Counted from the stretch's first letter, positions 1 to 12,905 are shown. The stretch is 64,000 nucleotides of DNA from Ascaphus truei (GCA_036426205.1 WSYH01001244.1:1-64000), one strand, 5' to 3'. Translations and numbers: made by a program. The notes: generated by a model from the sequence alone, not told the origin.

Positions 1-167
1 ATTCCCCAACCCCAATGTAAGTGTACTTCTTGTTTGTTACTGTATTATCTGTTGTGTTCACCTTTATTCTAAGGAATAAATACAATTTATTATATCTTAA
101 GCCTCGTTCAGTTCAAACCCAATTATTTGTGTGTAATATTAATAAGCCTGTGGAAGCTATCGTCACA
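1..167. other. Unassigned flank
   Basis: AT-rich sequence before the first gypsy homology. No coding or repeat signature was recognised. Confidence 0.4.
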
Positions 168-1146
168 CGGAGATCAACTATGATGTAGGTAATAGAGAAC
201 TTTTGGCTATCAAACTTGCACTCCATGAGTGGATACACCTTCTTGAAGGTACTGAGAAACCGATCCTTATTCTTACTGACCACAAGAATTTATTGTATAT
301 TGAAGGTGCTCGACGCCTTGGTTCCCGTCTAGCTCGCTGGGCTCTTTTCTTCTCAAGATTCAACTATGTAATCTCTTACATTCCTGGTACAAAGAATTTG
401 AAGGCCGATGCTTTGTCCCGTCAATTCCTTTCCGAAGACCGATCCGACGACCTTCCAGAGACTATTCTTCCTTCAAGATTGATCATTGCCGCAAATTCCT
501 TTGATATTTTGGACAAAATTCTGGACTCTCAAACCCGGATTCCAGAGGACCTGGAGGTACCTGAGGGCTGCCTATATGCGGCAACCAAATTCCGTCAAAA
601 AATTCTTGAGTGGGGTCATGTTTCCTGGTCGGCCGGTCACCCTTGGATAAGAAGAACCACCGATTTAATCAGACGTACTTTCTGGTGGCCAGAGATGTTG
701 AACGACATTAAGGAATTTGTTTCATCTTGTTCCATCGGTGCTCGTAATAAGTCCGTTCGAAAAAAGCCTTCTGGTCTGCTACGCCCGCTCCCCATTCCTG
801 AACGTCCCTGGTCCCATTTATCAATGGATTTTATTGTTTAGCTGCCAATTTCCAATGGCATGAATACCATCTTGGTCATTGTGGATAGGTTCTCCAAGCA
901 GGCCCATTTCATACCCCTCAAGAGCCTCCCTAACTCTGCAACTCTAGCTGATATCTACATCAAAGAAGTCTTTCGTATACATGGGGTTCCGGTTTCAATT
1001 GTATCCGACCGTGGATCCCAATTTGTATCCAAGTTTTGGCAAGCTTTTTCTCAAAGACTCAATATCTCGCTTCTTTTTTCTTCCGGGTATCACCCGCAAA
1101 CCAATGGACAGACTGAAAGGGTAAATCAATCATTAGAACAATATCT
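168..1146 (+). pseudogene. Ty3/gypsy RNase H-integrase fragment (upstream copy)
   Basis: This is a fragment of a chromodomain-type Ty3/gypsy pol gene, closely matching the second copy from about 3883 to 4856. It encodes the end of RNase H (LTDHKNLLYIEGARRLGSR), the zinc-binding N-terminus of integrase (HVSWSAGHPWIRR then SSCSIGARNK) and the integrase core: the first Asp in SMDFIV, the second in SDRGSQF, and the Glu in QTERVNQ. One in-frame TAG at 839-841 replaces the Glu codon GAG of the other copy. Otherwise the frame is open to 1146, where homology stops in the middle of integrase. The premature stops of the downstream copy (4430, 4937) are not shared here, so the two copies decayed separately. 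The fragment cannot make a working enzyme. Confidence 0.9.
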
Positions 1147-1434
1147 ACCTGGCTTTGCATTTGGATTCTCTCTGGCTCTTGACCCCTGGCATATGGATAA
1201 CGACTACAAGTACCTCTCCAACCCTAGACCACAGGCTTACGGACTCCAATTACTTGTACCTCTCCAGCCCACGGACCCCGGCAAGTATTGGATTAACCCT
1301 TTCTACATACCCAGACCCAGCAACACTACAAACCACCTTCTGGGCTCGCCCCCGCTACTGTGGGTGTGTGGCACAGTCCTTCCCACCTCAGTGCCGGGGT
1401 CAGGTCTCTTTTGTGGGCTCACGCAAGCGTTACA
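1147..1434 (+). repeat. 3' part of the 5' LTR of the gypsy element
   Basis: These 288 bases align without gaps to 6078-6365, the end of the 3' LTR, with about 19 mismatches counted by eye. The upstream LTR portion (U3 and the start of R) is missing and is replaced by the integrase fragment. The LTR ends in TTACA at 1434. Confidence 0.9.
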
Positions 1435-1435
1435 G

Positions 1436-1445
1436 TATGTTCAGC
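1436..1445 (+). promoter_or_regulatory. Putative self-priming primer-binding site
   Basis: TATGTTCAGC begins two bases after the 5' LTR end. It is the exact reverse complement of GCTGAACATA at 5988-5997, the predicted first ten bases of the transcript. Nothing here resembles an initiator-tRNA binding site. Priming by the RNA's own 5' end is established for the Tf1/sushi group, and this geometry fits it. The probable gag ATG (1437-1439) lies inside the site. Confidence 0.7.
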
Positions 1446-2290
1446 CCAACAAACATTGACCCCCCTGAGGTGGGCCAAACCACAACTGCTGCTACTCTAC
1501 TGGGAAACATACCCCAGGAACCACGACTTCCGACACCCAATCGGTATGCAGGTTGAACCCCTAGGATGCCGAGGCTTTCTAATCCAATGTGACATCCACT
1601 TTGAATTAACCCCTTCTCGCTTCCCTACCGATAGGTCTAAAGTGGCTTATATCATTGCATTGTTAACCGGGGACGCACTGGCCTGGGCATCTCCTATCTG
1701 GGAGTTAATGCCTGAACTCACGCAGAAGTTTATTTCTTTCAAAAAAAGGTTTCAGCAGGTTTTTGACACTCCTGGCCGTGAGGCTACTGCGGCCTCTTCT
1801 CTTTTCCATATCACCCAGGTCCACTGAACCGTTGCGAAGTACGCTCTTGAATTTTGGACTATTGCCGCGGAAACCGGTTGGAACAACGAGGCTTTAACTG
1901 CAGCCTTCTGGCATGGCCTCTCTGACTCCGTGAAAGATCAATTGGCTGCACGTGAAAGACCCACTGCCCTTGAGGATCTGATCTCTACATGTATACGGGT
2001 GGATCAACGCCTCCAAGAGAGACGAAGTGAACGCAGGACTACACGTACGCCGGTACCTATACCTATCTCTCTTACTCTCTCTCCTTCTTTTGTTCCAGTT
2101 CCTGAAGCGCCAGACCCCATGCCGCTGGGTACTCACTATTTGTCCTTTACAGAAAAGCAGCGCCGGAGAAGCGAGGGGCTATGTCTTTATTGTGGCCTAG
2201 CTGGTCATTTGGCGTACCGCTGTCCTACGCGTCCGGGAGAACGCCAGCGGCCTATAATTTATGATGGAGTTTCTTTGGATACCATATCTT
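1437..2290 (+). pseudogene. Gag of the Ty3/gypsy element (decayed)
   Basis: Gag is the capsid-nucleocapsid protein that packages retrotransposon RNA. The likely start is ATG 1437, reading MFSPTNIDPPEVGQ. A frameshift near 1540-1560 moves the reading frame. A capsid-like segment follows (FPTDRSKVAYIIALLTGDAL, then WASPIWE), interrupted by an in-frame TGA at 1825-1827. Beyond it the same frame continues ([20 protein letters not shown], then [12 protein letters not shown]). The C-terminus carries one CCHC zinc knuckle ([15 protein letters not shown], about 2183-2227), typical of nucleocapsid. The frame runs without a break into protease and reverse transcriptase, so Gag and Pol were probably one fused polyprotein, as in Tf1-like elements. 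The boundary with protease is approximate. Confidence 0.85.
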
Positions 2291-2780
2291 CTTGCCCTCC
2301 TTCCAAGAAAAATATGCCAAAAAGGATCCTTCTACCTATCATAATGGAGGGTACGGACTTTCATATTTCTGCACTTGCCTTCATCGACTCTGGGTCTGGA
2401 GGAAATGTCGTGGATCAGAATTTGGCAATAAAACACCGGATCCCACTGCTTGGGAAGTCCACTCCCATAGGACTCGAAGCGATAGACGGTCGTCCACTCC
2501 AGCCTGCCTTTATCACCCTGGAGACCGTGATCTTCACCCTTTCCACCAAGGATGGACACAAGGAACAAATCTCGTTGGACATCATTCATTCACCATCTGT
2601 ACAGGTAACCTTGGGCCTCCCCTGGTTACAACTGCACAATCCCGTGATTGACTGGACTGATAAACAACCCATACGTTGGTCTACCCATTGTGCCATTCCT
2701 TGTGTTCTCACTTTACTCTCTCTTGCCAGTTTAGAGACTGCGGGTCCTTCCAAAGGGTCCCTTCCAGAAGTCTACCATGA
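2291..2780 (+). pseudogene. Aspartic protease domain of the gypsy polyprotein
   Basis: The retroviral-type active site DSG appears in [15 protein letters not shown] (about 2368-2412). It is followed by a spacer reading [20 protein letters not shown] and the hydrophobic [15 protein letters not shown] segment typical of Ty3/gypsy proteases. This enzyme would cut the Gag-Pol polyprotein. The domain has no internal stop and lies in the same frame as the nucleocapsid. The domain itself looks intact, but the polyprotein around it is broken. Confidence 0.85.
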
Positions 2781-3560
2781 GTTTATTGATGTTTTCGACA
2801 AGGTCCGTTCAGAGATTCTTCCTCCACATCGTCCCTTCGATTGTCCCATTGATCTGATTCCTGGTGCCGTTCTGCCTAAAGGCAAGTCTTACCCCCTGTC
2901 CCTTCCAGAGTCCCGAGCCATGTCCCAATATATCCAGGAGAACTTAAAAAAAGGCTTTATTAAGAACTCCACCTCTCCTGCTGGGGCAGGGTTCTTCTTT
3001 GTAAAGAAAAAGGACGGATCTCTTCGCCCCTGCATAGATTATAGAGGCTTGAATAAGATAACACAGAAGAACCGTTACCCTTTACCACTCATATCTGAAT
3101 TGTTTGACCGTCTACAAGGTGCCTCCATTTTCTCCAAACTTGATCTCCGGGGTGCCTACAACCTGATACGCATAAAGGAAGGAGACGAATGGAAAACGTC
3201 CTTTAACACCCGCGACGGCCATTATGAGTACCTAGTAATGCCGTTTGGACTCTGTAACGCCCCTGCGGTCTTTCAGGAGTTTGTTAACGAGGTTTTTCGT
3301 GATGTTCTCAATTTATTCGTCATTGTATACCTTGATGATATACTAATTTTTCTAAATCCTTGCCTGAACATATCCAGCATACCAAGCTAGTACTCTCTCG
3401 ACTTCGTCAGAATCGTCTGTATGCCAAGATGGAGAAGTGTATGTTTCATAAAAATTCTACTTCCTTCCTGGGTTATATAATCTCTGAGAAGGGATTTTCC
3501 ATGGATCCTGAGAAACTAAAGGCGGTATTAGATTGGCCCCAGCCCACGTCGCTTAAAGCC
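2781..3560 (+). pseudogene. Reverse transcriptase domain, frameshifted
   Basis: Gypsy-type reverse transcriptase copies element RNA into DNA. Visible motifs in order are the N-terminal [68 protein letters not shown] and the catalytic [11 protein letters not shown] (YLDD at about 3328-3339). A frameshift at about 3350-3360 follows the catalytic box. The thumb region continues in another frame ([20 protein letters not shown], then FLGYIISEKGFSM). Length and motif order are normal for the family apart from this break. Confidence 0.92.
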
Positions 3561-4290
3561 ATCCAGCGATTCCTTGGCTTTGCCAATTATTATCGTAAGT
3601 TCATCCATAAATTCTCCACACTGGTTTCTCCTATTACCGCTTTGACCAAGAAAGATGCTGATCCTTCCTCCTGGCCTCCGGAGGCTGGTCTTGCTTTTGA
3701 GTCTTTAAAGATGGCCTTCACCACCGCTCCCATTTTGCATCACCCGACCCCTCCCTTCCCTTCACGTTGGAGGTCGATGCTTCGGATATTGGAGCCGGGG
3801 CAGTGCTCTCCCAAAGACATTCTCCTCAAGATCACCTGCATTCATGCGGCTACTTTTCCAAGAAATTCTCCCCCGCGGAGATCAGCTATGATGTAGGTAA
3901 TAGAGAACTGTTGGCTATCAAACTTGCACTCCAAGAGTGGAGACACCTTCTTGAAGGTACCGAGAAACCGATCCTTATTCTTACTGACCACAAGAATTTA
4001 TTGTATATTGAAGGTGCTCGACGCCTTGGTTCCCGTCAAGCTCGCTGGGCTCTCTTTTTCTCAAGATTCAATTATGTAATCTCTTACATTCCTAGTACAA
4101 AGTATTTGAAGGCCGGTGCTTTGTCCCGTCAATTCATTTCCGAAGACCGATCCGACGACCTTCCTGAGACTATTCTTCCTTCAAGATTTATCATTGCAGT
4201 AAATTCCTTCGATATTTTGGACAAAATTCTGGACTCTCAAACCCGGATTCCAGAGGGCCTGGAGGTACCTGAGGGCTGCCTATATGCGAC
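3561..4290 (+). pseudogene. RT connection and RNase H domain, frameshifted
   Basis: The segment starts with the family-typical AIQRFLGFANYYRKFIHKF and SPITALTKKDA. A second frameshift near 3750-3767 precedes RNase H. RNase H carries VDASDIGAGAVLSQ (first catalytic Asp), the Glu in YDVGNRELLAIKLALQEW, and LTDHKNLLYIEGARRLGSRQ. The later Asp region, which reads LKADALSRQ in the upstream copy, is changed here to LKAGALSRQ, so a conserved acidic residue is lost. Confidence 0.9.
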
Positions 4291-5614
4291 AACCAAATTC
4301 CGTCAAAAAATTCTTGAGTGGGGTCATGCTTCCAGGTCGGCCGGTAGCCCTGGGATCAGAAGAACCACCGATTTAATCAGACGTACTTTCTGGTGGCCAG
4401 AGATGTTGAACGACATTAAGGAATTTGTTTAATCTTGTTCCATCTGTGTTCGTAATAAGTCAGTTCGAAAAAAGCCTTCTGGTCTGCTACGCCCGCTCCC
4501 CATTCCTGAACGTCCGTGGTCCCATTTATCAATGGATTTTATTGTGGAGCTGCCCATTTCCAATGGCATGAATACCATCTTGGTCATTGTGGATAGGTTC
4601 TCCAAGCAGGCCCATTTCATACCCCTCAAGGGCCTTCCTAACTCTGCAACTCTAGCTGATATCTACGTCAAAGAAGTCTTTCGTATACATGGGGTTCCTG
4701 TTTCAATTGTATCCGACTGTGGATCCCAATTTGTATCAAAGTTTTGGCGAGCTTTTTCTCAAAGACTCAATATCTCGCTTCTTTTTTCTTCCGAGTATCA
4801 CCCGCAAACCAATGGACAGACTGAAAGGGTAAATCAATCATTAGAACAATATCTAAGATGTTTTGTTTCTGATACACAAGATAATTGGGCTGATCTCTTA
4901 CCATGGGCTGAGTTCGCACATAACTCCCTTAGAAACTAATCCACCCAAGAGTCGCCCTTCTTCGTCAATTATGGCTACCACCCTAACTCTCTTCCTATTT
5001 CTTCTAATACCTCTGGAGTCCCTGCTGCTGATGCCAGAATCAATGCTCTTCAAGAGTCATGGAATAAGATTCGGAGAACTCTCCAGGAATCCGTTCGGAG
5101 ACAAAAGACCCAGGCGAATCGATATCGTCTAGAGGCGCCCAGGTTTAAGACAGGAGACAATGTATGGCTCTCATCAAAGAACATCAGATTAAAGACACCT
5201 ACCTTAAAATTGGCTACCAGATTCTTGGTACCATTCAAGATCCTGGAACAGGTTAATCCTGTGGCGTACCGCCTGGACTTACCTCCCTCTATGAAGATAC
5301 CATCGGTATTCCATGTCTCTCTTCTGAAACCTGTCAAACAGAGTTCCAGGTATCCTGATGTTGTTTCCCCCCCTTCTTCTGTGTTTGTGCATGGTCAAGA
5401 GGAATTCGAAATCCGCTCTGTCATTGACTCAAGAATCTCCAGAGGAAAGGTGCAGTTCCTTGTACACTGGAAGGGTTTCGGTCCTGAAGAACGTTCTTGG
5501 GTCTCCAGTGACCAGATTCATGCTCCCGGCTTGCTCAGACGCTTCCACGCCAGGTACCCAGACAAGCCATTTATGGATCGTCCGGAGTTCGATCCTCAAG
5601 GGGGGGTACTGTGA
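4291..5614 (+). pseudogene. Integrase with C-terminal chromodomain, two premature stops
   Basis: Integrase would join element DNA to the host genome. Its H2C2 zinc region is cut by a TAA at 4430-4432. The DDE core follows: SMDFIVELPIS, SDCGSQF (Cys replacing the usual Arg next to the catalytic Asp) and QTERVNQSLEQYL. A TAA at 4937-4939 interrupts the same frame after AHNSLRN, and the frame then stays open to 5612. The GPY/F-like region includes FLVPFKILEQVNPVAYRL. A chromodomain occupies about 5399-5555 (EEFEIRSVIDSRISRGKVQF, then LVHWKGFGPEERSW). Chromodomains define chromoviruses and are thought to direct integration to marked chromatin. The protein ends just before the polypurine tract. 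Confidence 0.93.
5596..5609 (+). promoter_or_regulatory. Polypurine tract of the gypsy element
   Basis: A purine run (TCAAGGGGGGGTAC region) lies directly before the TGTGAGG start of the 3' LTR. It is the expected plus-strand primer and overlaps the last codons of pol. Confidence 0.85.
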
Positions 5615-6365
5615 GGATTCGGGGTTTGCGTCCCTTGCGGCGCGGTTCCTCCTCTCTACATAACAGTACTGCAGCGGCTGCTGCCTCCGATCTGCCCCCC
5701 GCTGGTGCGCGCACCCCCGCTCTGTTTACAGAGTGCGTGCGCACCCGCTCCTCTTCTACCAGGTCACAGACCTTAGCTTCGCCCCCTCGGTCACGCCGCG
5801 CCCCTCCGCTGCGTGCGGCGTGCACGCGTGACATCGCGCAACGAGCCCCAGCTGTGAGTTAAGATTGCTGTGAGCCCTTGTCTCCTGCAGCCTATCCTTT
5901 GCATCTGCAGAGGCTCCGCCTCCACTCCGCCCCTTCTCTTACTGGTTCCTGTCTCCTATAAGAAACTTCCTCTTCCTGTCATACCTTGCTGAACATAACC
6001 TTGTGTAGCCTTTGCGTGTGCCTGTCTTGTCCAGCCCAGTCTTGTCTTGTTCTCTGCAGTTAACCTCTCGTGTACCGACCTGGCTTTGCATTTGGATTCT
6101 CTCTGGCTCTTGACCCCTGGCATACAGATAATGACTATGAGTACCTCTGCAACCCCAGACCACAGGCTTACGGACTCCAACTACGTTTACCTCTCCAGCC
6201 CACGGACCCCAGCAAGTATTGGATTAACCCTTTCTACATACCCAGACCCAGCAATGCTACAAACCACCTTCTGGGCTTGCCCCCGCTATTGTGGGTGTGT
6301 GGCACAGTCCTTCCCACCTCAGTGCCGGGGTCAGTTCTTGTTTGTGGGCTCACACAAGCGTTACA
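5610..6365 (+). repeat. Complete 3' LTR of the gypsy element (756 bp)
   Basis: It runs from TGTGAGG directly after the polypurine tract to TTACA, the same end as the 5' LTR remnant at 1434, so it has TG...CA termini. The U3 half is GC- and CpG-rich (about 5640-5860). No target duplication can be tested because the 5' LTR lacks its outer end. The base after the LTR differs between copies (G1435, C6366), which supports the boundary. Confidence 0.9.
5957..5988 (+). promoter_or_regulatory. LTR promoter: TATA box and predicted RNA start
   Basis: TATAAG at 5957-5962 lies 31 bases upstream of G5988. Base 5988 is also the first base of the 10-mer complementary to the primer-binding site at 1436-1445. 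The two independent signals point to the same transcription start. Confidence 0.7.
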
Positions 6366-6802
6366 CTGCTTTTGCAAGACAGAGCTAACCCTGGAGGTCC
6401 ACCCTCTTGAACAGAGCTGTACATCACTATTTTACATACTTTATTGTACCAGTCCTATATATGTTATTCTTAAACTGCACATACATAAATAAATACATCA
6501 TATCATTGAGAGATAGGGTAAATGGCGGGCTTAACCTTTATTGAAGAGAAGCCAAGTCTACCCCTACCATCACACACATGACATAATAATATAACATGAT
6601 GGAAATAAGAGCTTCAGACATAAAAGTAACCCTAAGAAAAGGAGTCACTGCCATGAAGAGTTTACAATGAGGGAGGGTAGCGTAGGGAGAACTTAGTTAA
6701 TAGGAGGGTGTTCTGGTAAGTACATCTGCAAGGGTCAATGCATATGAAATGTACTGTAAGTACCAGCCAACGGAGCTACCCATATACAATCCCTCGAAGA
6801 AA
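6366..6802. other. Unassigned sequence after the LTR
   Basis: AT-rich DNA with no recognised coding or repeat structure. Confidence 0.3.
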
Positions 6803-6930
6803 TAGCATTTGAATGCGGTGGTATCCGGAGCTGCAGCACTGGTTGGCAAAAAAAGAACTAAATTCACCCAGGATCAAAAATACAAGGCTTTAATGACGCA
6901 AATCTAGAACAACAGCGTCCATCCCTCCCT

Positions 6931-6967
6931 CCTACGCGTTTCACGCAGCTAGTGCACTTTGTCAAGG
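6931..6967 (-). ncRNA. Hammerhead-like motif (degenerate)
   Basis: On the minus strand it reads CTTGACAAAG, a stem-loop around CTAGC (closing about TGCGT), then GAAACGCGTAGG. The CUGANGA box is degenerate (G to A near its end), so activity is doubtful. Confidence 0.4.
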
Positions 6968-7190
6968 AGTAGGAAGTCTGAGTTGAACAAATATATTTAA
7001 AGAGACAAAAAAACGCCTCATTGCATCTGTGTGCAATCTGCAATTAATAAAGTGTGGACACAAAACAACCAATCCCAATTTTAGGGATGGAATCCCATTG
7101 TATGTGAAATAGAGCCGAGTAAGAAAATCAAGATATGGTTTGTTTTTGTCTCTTTTTAAATATGTTTGTTCAATGCATAATCCCTACTCC

Positions 7191-7225
7191 CTGACAAAGC
7201 GCACTAGCTGCGTGAAATGCGTAGG
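7191..7225 (+). ncRNA. Hammerhead-like motif (degenerate)
   Basis: CTGACAA is followed by the stem GCGCA-CTAGC-TGCGT and then GAAATGCGTAGG. The core differs from CUGANGA at one position. Confidence 0.4.
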
Positions 7226-7352
7226 AGGGAGGTATGGACGCTATTGTTCTAGATTTGTGTCATTAGAGCCTTCTATTTTTGATCCTGGGTGAATTTAGTT
7301 CTTTTTTCGCCAACCATTGCTGCTGCTTTGGATACCACCGCATTCATATGCT

Positions 7353-8798
<1,446 letters not shown>

Positions 8799-11769
8799 AG
8801 GTAAAGTCAGATCTATACAATTCGGTATGTTTTCTACAATGATGTGTGCATATTTTTTTCTGAATCATCATATCCTTACATTAAAGCACCTGGATGCTGT
8901 GCGCTTGTTTTCTGACAAACTCTTAACTGCTCTTCTAATAACAAGAAGAATCTCATGTATCAGGTAAAGTAGTATTATTCCTAAACAATCCATTTCTGAT
9001 TTCCTCTTGACAACCAGCAGTCTGAGAGAGCTTTTCTTGCACATGTTTATTCAACCTAGCTGCTGATGTAATAAAGTCCCTGTGGCCATAAAGACAGACA
9101 CTAGGGTACATTCGCTAATAATTGTTATGGGAGCTTCCTTTCTTCCAATGTAAAAATGCATTTACAGTGTTACATACTTTAAATAGCAATTAGCAGTTGT
9201 AGCACTTAGAGTGCTCACAAAAGATGCACCACCTGAGGCCTTTTGCAGTGCAGGTAGACTGATAAACAATATAAATATTACAAACTGTAGTGCTACATCC
9301 CTCCTGAATGTGCCTTACACCTTCTATAATCTGGAAAAAGATTTTAAAAATCCCAAATACACAAACAATATCTACTGTGGGTCAATGTAAGTAGAAACTG
9401 TACCCTGTGTATTATATCATAAGAATAAGCCTTCACATGTATAGTTACTATATATTATTGATCGACAAATGCCATATTTCTATTATCACTTATCATAAAA
9501 TAAAGTTTGGCTACAGAAAATAAAGACAACAAATTTGTCCTGTGTTGCTTAAGTAAGGTTTTTTTCACCCCAGTGTATTACGTATTGATGACCTACAGTA
9601 GCACACATTTTTTTTTTTTTAAACTTTGCTTGGGAACTACCACCAACACTAAACTAACAAATATATTTTCTGTGAATGCGCTTAGTTTACATATTAATGT
9701 TATATTCATTGGTTGCCAAAAAAGCCTGCTCTAGCCCTTTTTAAAAACAGATTTTGTATATTGTTTTTTATATTGTTATATTTATTGATTTTATGCAGTG
9801 ATATTTATTGTGATAACTTTGTGCTACATGTGCAAAACAATGCACATGATTGCTTTTGCACAGTAATGTGTGTTGATGACAGTATTTATCCATTCTAGAA
9901 TAGGGTGTCAGGGGTCAGTGGCAAAATACATTTATGAACACCCCAAAAGACCATTGCATTTGTTGTTTTTATCTTTATATGTTTTCTGGTGACAAGTGCA
10001 TTGACCAAGTTATTAAACTATTGTTTTAAAAGTTAGCATTTTCCAAATTTTCAATTACAGCCTTCAATTTATTTTATCAATGGATACCCGAATGGGAAAA
10101 TACGTCTTTTAAAAAAGGAATAACTGTCAGTGTTAAACAGCCTGACCAACAACTGTGCTATTTTATCAAATAAATAATGATAATTATGCTTAACTTGGGT
10201 GCCATTTAAGTAAAAATCAAATATGGAATTTACACATTTAGAAAACAGATTAGTTTTCCTAAAACATGGTTCCATATAAGAAAAATATAAATGTCTCCTT
10301 GATATTTCATATTTAGTATTCCTTTTAATAAAAAAAACAAAGGCTTAAACTCCATTAAATCAGGGCAAAAAAAGTTACCAAAACAAGAATGGGCTCTATT
10401 TTCCCTGAGTTATTCACCAAAAATAATAGCCCTTATTGTGCTAATTAGAATACGGTAATGTCACATTATTTCATGATAATAATGCGTTATGGAGCAATCT
10501 GTTGAATTCTTGATTTATTTTTGTCAAATAAATTAATTGTATCCAACTATATTACAGCAAAACATTTCAAATACTATTCGTGTACTCAAGCATTACTTTT
10601 CAACTCCATTCTATCTTCTTGGACCTCCTTGATTATAACTCAATTACTATCATTACTTGAACTAGCATCCAATTACTTTAGTATGTTTATTCTTCACTCT
10701 CACCAAAAGCCTACAGCCTAGCAAGGCTTTAAAATAGCAGTCAGTGTCATATGTACCGTTATAACATAAATATGTAGCAGAAATTGTTGCACCCGTTATC
10801 ACTGCCGCAATGTTTAACATGATTTACTGTGGCTCCATTGAAACATATGGAGCCGCAGATAACAACATTGCAAGATTTCACAGCATTGTGCAGGTGCAAT
10901 AAAGTCTGCTACATCTGTTATTTAAAAATTGTATTTTTCAACCTCAGGACCGTAAACTACTAGGTACTTCATGAAACATTTTCCATCTACAGTATACCAT
11001 GCTTTCATACAAATGTAATATTTCCTATTCTTTGAGATTGGTCATTTTAAACCTAAAGAACTATTGCTAATCAACTAATGCTTGGATGATTTATGACAAT
11101 CAATTGTAAACACTTTAAAAGTAAACAAGTTAAAGATAGCATAGACAAGATTGTAGATTATTCTTAAAGGATTATATCTTTAATACAAAACGTTATGGGA
11201 AAAAAGAAAGATATAATACTGTTTGAGCCTTGTAAAATATATTTCTTACCAATTGAATAGGAGATATCCAAACAATAACAAAAGCAACAAAATAGTAAAT
11301 ACCATAATGTTCGTGTTTCCACAGATTTCCCTTCAACCTCCATTTACTATACAGCTAAGAACTTGGTTTTGAAGCAAGAAAGGTCTATAAAAAAGTGGTT
11401 AATCCATAAAGGATAGGTTAGAAGAGATGAATTGCATTCAGCCTTTAACCCAGACAGGGGATTAACTGGCAGTTTGCCTTGTCCATAAAGGATTATAGCT
11501 ATAATAAAGTAGAATTAGTTTGTTAGCTTCTGTTTGTCATACTTAACCACCTTTGTGCTGAACTGGCACAAATTGAGCAAATGGAAATTCAAGCTTACTT
11601 AAAGAAACTTTGCAGGTTTCATCAAATATATACATTTCTACATTTGAAACAGTTTTTCTAACCTATTAAAGAGGGGCACTTATTTAAAGATATACAATAC
11701 TTAAAAATTGGCATTTTAACAAAACCTTGGTTGGGAATACACTCCAAATCTACACTTCTTAATATGTCT
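8799..11769. other. AT-rich unassigned sequence (about 3 kb)
   Basis: There are no long reading frames, tandem repeats or transposon motifs that I recognise. It is mostly AT-rich single-copy-looking DNA with short A and T runs. Confidence 0.4.
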
Positions 11770-11812
11770 GCACTAATGTGTGTGTGTGTGTGTGGTGTGT
11801 GTTGGTGTGTGT

Positions 11813-11867
<55 letters not shown>

Positions 11868-11868
11868 C
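11770..11868. repeat. (GT)n microsatellite
   Basis: A GT dinucleotide run with a few GGTGTGTTGG interruptions near its left end. Confidence 0.95.
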
Positions 11869-12000
11869 AAGGAGTGCTACTGAGCGAGGCCAATGCATTT
11901 TAGTGTTAGGACCTGCATTAATTTGGTTATACCTTGACGTTTGGTATGCAGGCTTATGACGCTTTGGCCAAAGGGTTTAACTAAATAGCCAAATAAATAT
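11869..12000 (+). repeat. Fragment of a dispersed LTR-like repeat
   Basis: AGGAGTGCTACTGAGC at its start and CTTTGGCCAAA near its end are also found at 36396 and 36783 within a longer copy. This copy lacks the middle of that repeat. Confidence 0.5.
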
Positions 12001-12236
12001 TATTAAAGTATTTAAACTTCATACTTATTTCTCTATATGTTTTGTCAATTATTTATTTATTTATTAATAAAATGTTTTACCAGGAAGTAATACATTGAGA
12101 GTTACCTCTCGTTTTCAAGTATGTCCTGGGCATAGTTAATATGACAAATAATACATGGTTACAAATACAGTTACATAAATGAACAGGGTATACATTATAT
12201 ACAATACATTGCATGCACAGTTAGAGAAGATGTATA

Positions 12237-12854
12237 TTATTGGCTTATGTAACAGTTACAGACCAGATTAAAATGTGAGACAGCCTTAGTTTTGAAAGAA
12301 CTTAAACTGGCAGTGGATGTGAGAGTCTCCGGTAGGTTGTTCCAGTTGTGGGGTGCACGGTAAGAGAAGGAGGAGCGGCCGGATACTTTGTTGAGCCTTG
12401 GGACCATAAACAGTCTTTTGGAGTCAGATTTCAGATGATAAGTGCTGCATGTGGTAGGGGTGAGGAGCTTGATCAGATAGGTGGGTAGCTTGCCCAGAAA
12501 GTATTTGAAGGCAAGAGAGGAAAGGTGAATTTTGCTCCTAGACTCGAGTGATGACCAATCTAGTTCTTTGAGCATTTCGCAATGGTGTGTGTTGTAGTTG
12601 CATTGGAGAACGAAATGACAAATTGAATTGTAGAGGGTATCAAGTTTGCTAAGGTGGGTTTGGGGTGCCGTGCCATATACTATGTCTCCATAGTCGATAA
12701 TTGGTATTAGCATCTGCTGTGCAATATGCTTTCTGACCAGCAGGCTTAGGGAGGATTTGTTCCTGTAAAGTACACCTAGTTTGGCACAGGTTTTGGATGT
12801 CAGGGTATCAATGTGCATCCCGAATGTTAAGTGGGAGTCAAACCATATGCCCAA
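12237..12854 (-). pseudogene. LINE polyprotein C-terminal domain
   Basis: It reads from MGIWFDSHLTFGMHIDTL to the stop codon at 12237. It includes the family-typical YGDIVYGTAP, LKELDWSSLESRSKIHLS and SSFSYRAPHNWNNLPETL segments. This 205-residue stretch is free of stops, the longest intact part of the LINE. Confidence 0.8.
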
Positions 12855-12905
12855 GTATTTAAAACTAGTAACAGGAGTTAGGATGGTGTTAGCGTTGGTT
12901 CTGAT

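Larger units (their letters stand above)
6803..7352. repeat. Fold-back repeat with PLE-like motifs on both strands
   Basis: Two arms of about 210 bp (about 6803-7016 and 7139-7352) are imperfect reverse complements around a loop of about 120 bp. Each arm contains one hammerhead-like core: minus strand at 6931-6967 and plus strand at 7191-7225. Each core has a TTTAAATAT-like box about 30 nt upstream. The paired arms look like inverted Penelope-type terminal repeats. No coding sequence is present. Confidence 0.75.

Noticed and set aside
5571..5862. Arg/Ala-rich frames in the LTR
   Set aside because: They lie within the CpG-rich U3 region of the LTR and have no counterpart outside it.
11658..11870. 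His/Thr-repeat frame on the minus strand
   Set aside because: Translation of the GT microsatellite.
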